From Ignavibacteriota bacterium (lineage in GTDB: Bacteria; Bacteroidota; Ignavibacteria; UBA10030; SZUA-254), in contig JACREZ010000039.1 of assembly GCA_016212665.1 (NCBI GenBank), positions 1 through 64,000 on the forward strand: 64,000 nucleotides of DNA. The letters run 5' to 3'. Below the pieces are notes generated by a model. It had not been told where the DNA came from. It searched no databases and was given only the letters and a program-made list of their open reading frames with translations. Made by a program: the position numbers and the translations under genes. Shown one piece after another: positions 8,929-17,300 of this stretch; the stretch's first letter is position 1; the number at the start of each line of letters is the position of its first letter.

Positions 8929-9129
8929 TTATCCGGCGTTCTTATCTTCTATCTTCTTCGAGTCGGTCGCGGGTTTTTCCAATTCATCCTGAACTTCGCG
9001 GGATGCTTTCCGGAATTCGCGGATTCCTTTTCCAAGTCCCTGAGCGAGTTCTGGAATTTTCTTCGCGCCGAAGAAAATCAAAACAATAAGAAGAATTAAT
9101 ATTATTTCACCGGTTCCAATGTTTGGCAT
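8929..9129 (-). CDS. tatA: Twin-arginine translocase TatA/E-type subunit
   Basis: A 66-residue protein with the TatA layout: a short N-terminal transmembrane helix (about 7-21), the [20 protein letters not shown] hinge and amphipathic helix (about 20-38), and a charged soluble tail. TatA oligomers form the size-adjustable pore for folded twin-arginine substrates. tatC is not in the window. The ATG follows purQ by two bases, so it is co-transcribed with the purine genes. Confidence 0.92.
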   Translation of the reverse strand: MPNIGTGEIILILLIVLIFFGAKKIPELAQGLGKGIREFRKASREVQDELEKPATDSKKIEDKNAG

Positions 9130-9131
9130 TG

Positions 9132-9869
9132 TTATATCCTTTCAGCAAATTCAAGTTGTTGAGTCGCTTCGTTGACGCCAAGATGGGCAAGCAACGAAGC
9201 AAAAATTTTTTGTCCGTCGGTCGGACCTAATGCCGGGTCGGCGGCACGTTCGGGGTGCGGCATCATTCCCATAACGTTTCCAAGTTTGTTGACAATCCCT
9301 GCAATGTTCGAGCGTGAGCCATTCGGATTGGCTTGTTGTGTGAGCGTTCCATCCGGTTCGCAATAGCGAAAAAGAATTTGCCGGTTCGCTACTAATTCCT
9401 GCAAGATTGCGTCATCAACATAATAATTTCCCTCGCCATGTGCAATTGGGATGCTGAGAACTTCGCCTGCTTTGCATTGATTGGTAAACATCGTTTCTGT
9501 TGTTTCCACGCGTAAATTCACAAATTTGCAGGCGAACGTAAGTTGTTCATTCCGAAGCAATGCGCCGGGAAGAAGCCCCGCTTCACATAATATTTGAAAA
9601 CCGTTGCAAATCCCAATGACCGTTCCGCCGCGTTCTGCAAACCGTACAACTTCTTTCATGATTGGAGAGAACCGTGCAATCGCTCCGCACCGGAGATAAT
9701 CACCGTACGAAAATCCGCCCGGAAGAATGACAACATCAACATCTTCAAGTGATGAGTTCTTATGCCAGAGAAATACCGTCTCCTGATTGTAAATATGCTT
9801 GAGCGTGTGGTACGCGTCGTGGTCGCAGTTTGAGCCGGGGAAAACGACGACGCCGAATTTTGACTTCAT
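9132..9869 (-). CDS. purQ: Phosphoribosylformylglycinamidine synthase, glutaminase subunit
   Basis: A 245-residue class I glutamine amidotransferase of the PurLQS complex (fourth step of de novo purine synthesis). It has [11 protein letters not shown] at the N-terminus, the nucleophile Cys in [10 protein letters not shown] (about 88), and the His-Glu pair in MPHPERAA. The start is the ATG at 9869. The in-frame start at 9959 would translate 30 residues of heptameric DNA repeats (Asn/Lys/Thr/Gln-rich) and is rejected. purS lies upstream across the repeat-filled gap; purL is not in the window. Confidence 0.95.
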   Translation of the reverse strand: MKSKFGVVVFPGSNCDHDAYHTLKHIYNQETVFLWHKNSSLEDVDVVILPGGFSYGDYLRCGAIARFSPIMKEVVRFAERGGTVIGICNGFQILCEAGLLPGALLRNEQLTFACKFVNLRVETTETMFTNQCKAGEVLSIPIAHGEGNYYVDDAILQELVANRQILFRYCEPDGTLTQQANPNGSRSNIAGIVNKLGNVMGMMPHPERAADPALGPTDGQKIFASLLAHLGVNEATQQLEFAERI

Positions 9870-9870
9870 G

Positions 9871-10017
9871 GTTGACGGTTCGTGGTTGTTAGTTCTTTGT
9901 ACTTTGTTCTTTGTACTTTGTTCTTTGTACTTTGTTCGTTGTACTTTGTTCGTTGTCATTTGTCAATAGTCATTCGTCATTCGTATAACGTATAACAGAT
10001 AACAGATAACTAATAGC
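9871..10017. repeat. Array of 21 heptameric tandem repeats
   Basis: Twenty-one consecutive 7-base words without a slip: GTTGACG, GTTCGTG, GTTGTTA, then GTTCTTT/GTACTTT alternating, GTTCGTT, GTCATTT, GTCAATA, GTCATTC twice, GTATAAC twice, AGATAAC twice, TAATAGC. Looser T-rich words continue to about 10050. It fills the purS-purQ gap and stops one base before the purQ start codon. Confidence 0.92.
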
Positions 10018-10054
10018 TTTTTTTACTTTTTATTTTTGATTTGTTACTTGATAT

Positions 10055-10303
10055 TCATATCGCTTCAACAACGAAATGAAAATCCTCCATCACCGGATTT
10101 GCAAGTAACTTCTTGCACGCCTGTTCAACGGTTTGTTCTGCTTCCTGTTTTGTAGGACTGTTCAGGGTCATCTCAACAAACTTTCCGATGCGGACTTCGG
10201 AAACATTGTTCATCGAAAGACTTTCGAGCGCGTGATGAATTGCTTTCCCTTGCGGGTCGAGAATGGATTGACGGAGTGTTATTGATATTTTCGCTTTGAA
10301 CAC
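10055..10303 (-). CDS. purS: Phosphoribosylformylglycinamidine synthase subunit PurS
   Basis: A small (82-residue) dimeric subunit that bridges PurQ and PurL. FKAKISITLRQSILDPQGKAIHHAL is the typical N-terminal pattern. I choose the GTG at 10303 because GAGGG lies six bases upstream of it; a TTG at 10309 would start on that spacer. It is directly downstream of pssA and upstream of purQ. Confidence 0.9.
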   Translation of the reverse strand: MFKAKISITLRQSILDPQGKAIHHALESLSMNNVSEVRIGKFVEMTLNSPTKQEAEQTVEQACKKLLANPVMEDFHFVVEAI

Positions 10304-10312
10304 GTTCAACCC

Positions 10313-11077
10313 TCAAACATCAATACTTGTTAAATCGTTTTCGTCCGCTTCGTGTTGTGCGGCAGGGCGAAGCACGGTGCGAAGTGCCTGAACAACAAAT
10401 CGTATGGGACCGGTTATTACAAACGCCACAAAAATCGGGAAGATTGCTTGTCCGAGCGAAGAAATCATCGCAGAGAGTGCAAGCATGGAAAGTGCGAACC
10501 GCCAAGGGTGCTGTGAAATTCCGCGACGGGAAAATTTCGGAGCCGCATCATACTTGAATGTACTGACCATCAAAAGTGAAAGCCCGACCGAGAGCGGTGC
10601 GAGAATCTCCGCGCTGAATCCGGTTAATCCGTTCGTGCCTTTGTAATAAGTGAGAATAAATGAAGCAATCATAATTGCTGTTGCGGGAGTTGGCAAGCCG
10701 CGGAAATAATCTTTATCGTATCCAACGAGTTGAACGTTGAACCGCGCAAGTCGCATTGCCGCCATCACCATCGGCATCGCACTGATGAGAATTCCCCAAC
10801 TGCCGAGTGATTTCAAATGTAAATTATAGATGAGAAACGAAGGAGCAACTCCGAAGGAGACAACATCGGCGAGTGAATCAAGTTCGACGCCGAAGTCACT
10901 TGAAGATTTGGTGAGGCGCGCCATTAAACCGTCGAGACTATCGAAGATGGCGGCGATGATAATGAACCATGCGGCATTGGTATAATTTCCTTCAAGCGTA
11001 AAAATCAAAGAAAGAAAACCGCAAAACATGTTCAACGTGGTGAACAAACTTGGAACGACTGCTCGTGTTATTCTCAT
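10313..11077 (-). CDS. pssA: CDP-diacylglycerol-serine O-phosphatidyltransferase
   Basis: A 254-residue membrane enzyme that makes phosphatidylserine from CDP-diacylglycerol and serine. The CDP-alcohol phosphotransferase motif is complete: D46-x2-D49-G50-x2-A53-R54-x8-G63-x3-D67-x3-D71. Several transmembrane helices follow. It lies 32 bases after psd on the same strand, so both steps of phosphatidylethanolamine synthesis are co-transcribed. Confidence 0.95.
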   Translation of the reverse strand: MRITRAVVPSLFTTLNMFCGFLSLIFTLEGNYTNAAWFIIIAAIFDSLDGLMARLTKSSSDFGVELDSLADVVSFGVAPSFLIYNLHLKSLGSWGILISAMPMVMAAMRLARFNVQLVGYDKDYFRGLPTPATAIMIASFILTYYKGTNGLTGFSAEILAPLSVGLSLLMVSTFKYDAAPKFSRRGISQHPWRFALSMLALSAMISSLGQAIFPIFVAFVITGPIRFVVQALRTVLRPAAQHEADENDLTSIDV

Positions 11078-11109
11078 GCTAAACCTTGTTCTTGTTGTAC
11101 AACTGTTTG

Positions 11110-11781
11110 TTATTGTTCCGAAGTTGGCTTCGGAGTAAAGGTTGCAAGCACCGATTCGCCTGCAACAACATGTTCGTTCAACTTTACATTGATGTGTGTG
11201 CCTTTGGGCATGATGACATCAACGCGGGAGCCGAACTTAATCATGCCGAACCGCTCGCCCATGACCGCCAACTGACCGACTGTAATCGGGGCGACAATTC
11301 TGCGGGCAACTGCTCCGGCAATCTGCTTAAAAAGTACTTTGTATCCGTTGCTTTCAACACCGATATGCGTTCGTTCGTTCCGTTCAGAGGATTTATCTTC
11401 AAACGCTACAAGGTACTCGCCCTGAATATACCGAAAATATCCGACTTGACCGGAAATGGGAAACCTGTTCACATGAACATTCAGCGGCGACATAAACACA
11501 CTCACCTGTACTGCATCGCACTTCAGATATTCATCTTCATAAAATTCTTTGATGAGAACGACTTTTCCGTCGGCAGGAGAAACAACGATGTTATTTCCGG
11601 GAGGTGTTGTCCGGTCGGGGTCGCGGAAAAAATTCAAGACAAAAATTGTGGCAAGCCCGACTATGGAGAAAATGATATAACGAATCGCACCGCTCTGCGT
11701 GAAGAAGAATGTCGCGGCAACAATCAGCACCGCGATGATAAAGAACTTGACAACGACATCAAGGCCGTAGTGTGTAATCAC
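11110..11781 (-). CDS. psd: Phosphatidylserine decarboxylase proenzyme, short form
   Basis: A 223-residue decarboxylase that turns phosphatidylserine into phosphatidylethanolamine with a pyruvoyl group. Self-cleavage is expected at Gly184-Ser185 (IKFGSRVDV). Two N-terminal transmembrane helices (about 12-27 and 33-50) anchor it, and SPADGKV and MSPLNVHVNR are conserved. The length fits the short bacterial type rather than the E. coli form. The start is GTG at 11781. It lies between purC and pssA. Confidence 0.94.
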   Translation of the reverse strand: MITHYGLDVVVKFFIIAVLIVAATFFFTQSGAIRYIIFSIVGLATIFVLNFFRDPDRTTPPGNNIVVSPADGKVVLIKEFYEDEYLKCDAVQVSVFMSPLNVHVNRFPISGQVGYFRYIQGEYLVAFEDKSSERNERTHIGVESNGYKVLFKQIAGAVARRIVAPITVGQLAVMGERFGMIKFGSRVDVIMPKGTHINVKLNEHVVAGESVLATFTPKPTSEQ

Positions 11782-11789
11782 GGTGCGCG

Positions 11790-12548
11790 TCAGATTTTCA
11801 ATGAGAGACGGTCGAGTAGTTCCGCATAGACACCTTCTGCATCATCGCCGTTTACTATGTACTTGTTGATGTCCACAACTTTTTCAGCCGATGTATCGCC
11901 GAAGCGACACGTGCGCGGGGAAAGGTCGTCTCCCAAATAAATTTGTCCTTTGAATCTGCCGAACTCGAGTTGCAACTCGACAAGAGAGAGTTTTCTTCTG
12001 AGACACAAGGCGCGAAGGACTGCGTTAATTTTTGAAGAGAGACGGTTGATTTGTTTACACTCATCGGGTGTTGCAATTCCCATCGCATACAAATGATGCT
12101 CGTTCACCCACGTTGCTTGTCCGTTCGGAGAGTGGTAGTAGTATTCAAAAATCGGAAAATCAAGTTGCGCGCCTTCCTTCAATCCGAAACGTTCGGGAAT
12201 AGAACCGACACAATAATTATAAACACGAACATGTATCGGAATCATGTCCAACTTCCGAACCATTATTTCTGTTTCGGAAAGCCGCTTCACATAGTGCGTC
12301 GGGATGTGAAACCCGTCGAGATGTTCAAACAAATAGCCGGAAATACTGCTACGAAGCGCCGACATGACTTTCTTTTTTGTCGTTCGCTTGCCGTTTGTTT
12401 GTCCGTTAGAGATAAATTCCTGAATGAGATATTCAGCATCGGGAGTGTGGTAAAAATTTGTTTCGTGTCCTTCAAGAAAGAGCTCTCTCTTCCCCTCTTG
12501 TGCTATGGATTGATTCGCGTCGGGAGAAGATTGCGATTGGTGTTTCAT
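11790..12548 (-). CDS. purC: SAICAR synthetase
   Basis: About 252 residues; it ligates aspartate to CAIR in purine synthesis. Visible blocks are RTTKKKVMSALRSSISGYLFEHL, the ATP-site VRKLDMIPIHVRVYNYCVGSI, LVELQLEFGRFKG and YLGDDLSPRTCRF. The N-terminal strand (KRELFLEGHETNFYH) differs from the usual YEGKAKKVY form, so it is a divergent member. The ATG at 12548 is preferred to 12611, whose extension looks unlike the family. It is the first gene of the minus-strand run and is divergent from the peptidase at 12696. Confidence 0.88.
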   Translation of the reverse strand: MKHQSQSSPDANQSIAQEGKRELFLEGHETNFYHTPDAEYLIQEFISNGQTNGKRTTKKKVMSALRSSISGYLFEHLDGFHIPTHYVKRLSETEIMVRKLDMIPIHVRVYNYCVGSIPERFGLKEGAQLDFPIFEYYYHSPNGQATWVNEHHLYAMGIATPDECKQINRLSSKINAVLRALCLRRKLSLVELQLEFGRFKGQIYLGDDLSPRTCRFGDTSAEKVVDINKYIVNGDDAEGVYAELLDRLSLKI

Positions 12549-12695
12549 AATCACTATGTTGATGTTAATTGCGGAGGCATGATAGCAAAAATGAGAAGAA
12601 AAAACAAACACTCCTTTCGCGCGTGTAACGTGAAGAAGTGGTTAGTATCAAAGTAAAAGTTTTTCTTATATTTCCTCCCGAAAAAAAAGAAAGAG

Positions 12696-13838
12696 ATGAT
12701 GCTGCAAAATTTTGCCCGACAACTTTTCCATACGTACGATTCATTCCGAGTGAACTTGTTCTCAAGCAGAAAATTTTCTTCCGAGGAATTTCATCAGGCA
12801 CTTGAAGATATTATTATTCCAACTTCGATTGTCAGAACGCGGAGTGTTGGTGAATCTCTTGAAGGAAGAAGGATAAAATTGTATTCTGTCGGAAATGGAA
12901 ACACGAACGTGCTACTGTGGTCTCAAATGCACGGCGATGAATCAACGGCAACGATGGCAATTGCTGATATTCTCAATTTCTTCAAGCAAACGGTTGATGA
13001 AGAATCAATAAAAAAAAATCTTGCGTCGCTATCAATTCATTTTCTTCCGATGTTGAATCCTGATGGAGCGGCGCGTTGTCAAAGAAGAACAGCGCAGGGA
13101 ATTGATATGAACCGCGATGCACTTGCACTCCGAACACCGGAAGCGAATATCCTCCGACGACTTCAGCAGGAATTGAAACCGCAATTCGGTTTTAATTTAC
13201 ACGACCAGGAACTCAGCACGGTTTCAAATTCAAAGGAATTGACAGCGATTGCGTTGCTCGCCCCCGCTTTCAATGAAGCAAAAGATGATAACGATGTACG
13301 GCTTCGTGCAAAACATCTTGCCGCAACGTTCACTGAAACGATGAATCTTTTTATTCCAAACAGAATTGCCCGCTACGATGATGCGTTCGAGCCGCGCGCA
13401 TTCGGTGATAACATGCAGAAATGGGGAACAAGCACACTCTTAGTCGAATCGGGACACGATTTCAATGACCCGAATAAATGGAATATCCGGAAATTGAACG
13501 CGGTGGGAATCCTCACGTGCCTTTTTTCCATCGCAACAGAAGAGTTTAAACACTCAAACATTTCATTGTACGATTCGTTGCCGTTTAACGGAAAGAAGGC
13601 GTACGATGTTATTATCCGTAACATCATCATCAAACATGAAACTCTACAAGCCGTTGGAGGAAAAGAAACTCCTGCTGATCTTGCAATTTCTTATCAGGTC
13701 GACACGCACTCAGAAGAAACACCGTTACTTGTGGATATTGGAGACTTACACACATTTATCGGGCTAAAAGAAATTGATGGGAAGGGAAAATTATTCTCTT
13801 CTTCTCGGTTACAAATGGGAAAGCCGTTTTCGATGTAA
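12696..13838 (+). CDS. M14-family zinc carboxypeptidase-like protein
   Basis: A 380-residue zinc peptidase or amidase. The metal ligands fit HGDES (His about 79, Glu about 82) and NLHDQE (about 168). NPDGAARCQRRTAQGIDMNRD is the conserved substrate-binding stretch, and LLVESGHDFNDPN may carry the catalytic Glu. No signal peptide is evident, so it probably acts in the cytoplasm. M14 members remove C-terminal residues or trim peptidoglycan peptides; the substrate cannot be told. The start is the first of two adjacent ATGs behind AAAGAAAGAGA. Confidence 0.85.
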   Translation: MMLQNFARQLFHTYDSFRVNLFSSRKFSSEEFHQALEDIIIPTSIVRTRSVGESLEGRRIKLYSVGNGNTNVLLWSQMHGDESTATMAIADILNFFKQTVDEESIKKNLASLSIHFLPMLNPDGAARCQRRTAQGIDMNRDALALRTPEANILRRLQQELKPQFGFNLHDQELSTVSNSKELTAIALLAPAFNEAKDDNDVRLRAKHLAATFTETMNLFIPNRIARYDDAFEPRAFGDNMQKWGTSTLLVESGHDFNDPNKWNIRKLNAVGILTCLFSIATEEFKHSNISLYDSLPFNGKKAYDVIIRNIIIKHETLQAVGGKETPADLAISYQVDTHSEETPLLVDIGDLHTFIGLKEIDGKGKLFSSSRLQMGKPFSM

Positions 13839-14059
13839 GAGAAAATATATTGCTTAGAATGAGTATTTTCACACAAAATACTGACTTACGAGCATGATAT
13901 ATGTGAGAATTGTGTAGAAAGTTAATCAATAATGGGAGGTTGGTTGGACTGATTTCTCATATGTGACATATTTAAGTGACATAATTGTAGATTCCTGTGT
14001 CAGTTAATAATGAACTTGGTGTTGCTTTTCGTATTAGAGGAGGATTTCATTTGCGAAAC

Positions 14060-14098
14060 GACTAATGCATTTGTTCAATTTCTGCACAAATATTAGTC
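14060..14098. promoter_or_regulatory. Long inverted repeat, possible enhancer site
   Basis: GACTAAT-GC-ATTTGT pairs with ACAAAT-ATTAGTC: 13 pairs with one 2-base bulge around an 11-base centre. It is centred about 128 bases upstream of the start point predicted for the sigma-54-like promoter at 14181. That is the usual distance of an upstream activator site for NtrC-type proteins. The rest of the 13839-14180 gap has no gene, only A+T-rich sequence and a small hairpin (13862-13882). Confidence 0.45.
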
Positions 14099-14180
14099 TC
14101 ATTTTGAGTGAGCATCTCATAATGAAACCTTGATTTTATTAAAATAATTTAAAAATGAATTGCGTTTCCCTTATTTAGCG

Positions 14181-14196
14181 TGGCATATTAATTGCC
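14181..14196 (+). promoter_or_regulatory. Sigma-54 type -24/-12 promoter
   Basis: TGGCAT-N5-TTGCC, with GG at 14182-14183 and GC at 14194-14195 exactly ten bases apart, matches the RpoN consensus. Transcription would start near 14207 and give a leader of about 105 bases to the giant surface-protein gene. The same 11 bases occur at 38985 and 43852. Confidence 0.7.
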
Positions 14197-14211
14197 AATT
14201 AGTCTGATGGA

Positions 14212-14279
14212 AAACTGTCTTTTGATGATTCCATTTCTTGACATCATCAATCTTTTTTAAGTATATTGAAAGGCAGTTT
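14212..14279 (+). promoter_or_regulatory. Nested stem-loop in surface-protein leader
   Basis: The outer stem AAACTGTCTTT / AAAGGCAGTTT (11 pairs, one G-U) encloses an inner stem TGATGAT / ATCATCA (7 pairs, 13-base loop). It lies between the predicted start point and the ribosome-binding site AAAGG (14301-14305). It could control stability or translation of the very long mRNA. Confidence 0.45.
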
Positions 14280-14311
14280 GACCCTTTTAGGATTTTAATA
14301 AAAGGTACATT

Positions 14312-17300
14312 ATGAATATTATGTCGCAATTCAGAAACAACAGTTTGAAGAGAACATTATTACGTTCTCTTCTTGTAATTTTTTCATTTTTTGTTTTTTT
14401 CAATTTCTCGCTTGCCGGAAACAGTCCGCTTGGTGATACAGCCGCGGCGTGGCCAAGCAACAGCAGTTTTTCCATTTACCATAAGGCAGATGGTTCCCAA
14501 ATAAAAGACGATGATGGAGACCAGAATCCCGGCTATGCTGATATATCAAGCGGCGCGACGAGTGGCGTCGGTTCATTACCTTCAGTGTATTTGGCATACG
14601 ATGGAAAGAATGTATTCTTCAGACTAAGAATTCATGACGACCCGAGCGATGCAAGTCATGGTGGCTTCAAGAGTTTTGCATATTCGGTTGTTGTAGGAGT
14701 TGGCGGGACCCAAACAGCCGTTATAGGTGTGAATGGTAAATCTGCTTCCGTTGATGAAGTATATATTGCAAATGGAGACGGTTCGCAAACAAGTATTATT
14801 TACACATATCCGTTTACCGGCATAAGTACAGGCGCTCGAACAATAAGCGATGGTAGCGGGCATTTCTATGTTGATTTTCAAGTCCCGTTATCAAGAATAA
14901 CGCAACGTGTTCCATCTATTACTGCCTCGACACCGGTTCAATTATTTTATGGAACTTCGACTGCGGGTAATCTTTCTGTCATCAATAAAGATTATATGAC
15001 AGGAAATACTGTTTCATTCACAGGACTTGCTACAGTTTATTTTTCTTCACCGTCAATTCCAATACTGACAAAAAGCTCCTCGCTAATTTCGGGTTCGAAT
15101 CCTCCGACTACCGGACAGACATCGACATATAATCTGACGTTATCGTTAGTCGCAACAGGGGCGAACGCGTTGTCCGGCACATTGGTGTATGATACAATTC
15201 CTTCGGGTGTTACTATTGTTAGTTCTTCAACAACGACTGGAACAATAGTTACAAACGGGCAAGTAGTGTCGTGGAATCCCGGTACGATTCAACCCGGAGT
15301 TAGTGTTTCGGCAACGATTCGCGTTTCGGTAACGCCAACGGTTTCACAGTACGGTTCGACATTAACTCTTAATCCCGGTGCATACAGTAGCGGAACGGAT
15401 GTTCAAAAAAATGTTCTAACCAAGGATACTTCAAATGCTATTACTGTTGGTCCGGTTCGAGGGACTCCGCAAATTACAATCAGTGGAGGGGAAAGTGTTC
15501 TAACAAACGATAACACCCCGACCATTTCAGGAACGACCAATGCAAACACCGGTTCCGTTGTTACCGTTACAATCAATGGTATTTCTCAAACAGCGACTGT
15601 GCAGAGTGGTGGGACATGGACGCTTACATGGACGACCGCACTTTCTAATACGACGCATACGGTTAATGCAAGTGTCACCGCAGAAGGAACTGGAACCGAT
15701 ACTCAATCAATTACAATTGATACGACGGCACCCGCAGTTGCAGTTTCTTCACCGACAAACGGAAGTTCAACAACAGATAACACTCCGCTCGTGACCGGAA
15801 CTGTTGAAGCGAACAGCACCGTCAGAGTTTATATTGACAATACGTTAGTCTCAACCATTACTTCGACTCCGCTTGGAACATGGAGTTACACAAGCGGAAT
15901 ACTTGCAGAAGGCGCGCACTCAGTTTATGCAACTGCAACAGATGCAGCGGGAAATCTCGCGACTTCTTCAGTCAATTCATTTACAGTTGATATGACTCCG
16001 CCGACGATTGTCATTAACAACGGCAATCCGATCATTACGAATGACCAAACACCAACGATTTCCGGTACGTGTTCAGAACCAAACGGAACAACTGTTTCGA
16101 TTACTGTCAACGGTCAAACAAATACAACGACGGTAAGTAGCGGAACGTGGACAATCAATTGGTCCACAACACTATCACAAGGTTCGTACACTGCAAGCGC
16201 ATCAGTGACAGATGCGGCAGGAAATTCTTCATCAACCTCTCAGCCGTTAACAATTGATACTACTGCACCGGCTGTTGCAATCAGCACACCAACCAACGGA
16301 AGCACAACCAATGATAATACAGTTCTCGTAACAGGTACTGCCGAAGCAGGAAGCGTTGTACGTGTTTCTATTGATGGTGTGTTGGATACAACGATGACTG
16401 TCCCCGGTTCCGGTGTTTGGAGTTACACAACTGACCCGTTGAGCGACGGTTCGCACACGGTTTCTGCTACTGCAACCGATGCCGCGGGAAATGTAGGAAC
16501 GGCGACCTCAAAGACTTTTACAATTGATACCGTTGCACCAACAATTACAATCAACGGTGGCGCCTCACGACTTACGACCGATACAACTCCGACAATAAGC
16601 GGAACAAGTTCTGAACCGAATGGTAGAACAATTTCGATTACAATCAACGGGCAAACGAATACGACCACTGTTTCCGGTGGAACATATACGTTAGATTGGC
16701 CCGTAACATTGGCAGAAGCAACATATACGGTTACAGCAAGTGTTGCTGACTTGGCTGGAAATTCTGCATCCGCAACTCAACAACTTTCAATTGATACAAC
16801 ACCTCCAGCATTAACAGTTACAGCGCCGACAAATGGTCAAACAACGAATGATAACACACCGCTCATCTCCGGTACTACCGACCCGGGCAATACGGTGAAA
16901 GTGTATGTTGATGGAAACTTAGTTGCAACATTAATTGGCGATGGAAGCGGGAACTGGAGCACAACAAGCGCACCGTTATTAGATGGTTCTCATTCCGTTG
17001 TCGTTACTGCAACAGAACCATCGGGTACTACAACAACGAGTCCCACAATTACATTTACTGTTGATACCGTTGCACCGACGATTCAAATCAACAATGGAAA
17101 TGCAATCATAACGAACGATGTAACACCGGCAATTCCCGGAACATCTTCGGAACCGAACGGGACGACAATAAGCGTAACGATAAACGGACAAACAAACACA
17201 ACAACAATGAGCGGCGGTTCGTGGTCAATTAGTAATTGGTCTCCTGCACTCGCTGAAGGGACGTATCTTGTTTCTGCATCGGTGATTGATGCGGCGGGAA

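Noticed and set aside
9870-9959. Upstream extension of PurQ
   Set aside because: The extra 30 residues are a translation of the heptameric DNA repeats; the family N-terminus begins at 9869.
11086-11829. 247-residue plus-strand open frame opposite psd
   Set aside because: It is fully antisense to a well-supported decarboxylase gene and has no recognisable domain.
14238-14267. Housekeeping promoter TTGACA-N18-TATATT ahead of the giant gene
   Set aside because: It is a fair match, but it lies inside the nested stem-loop and lineage promoters often differ from this form; the sigma-54-type site is the stronger call. It could still be a second start.
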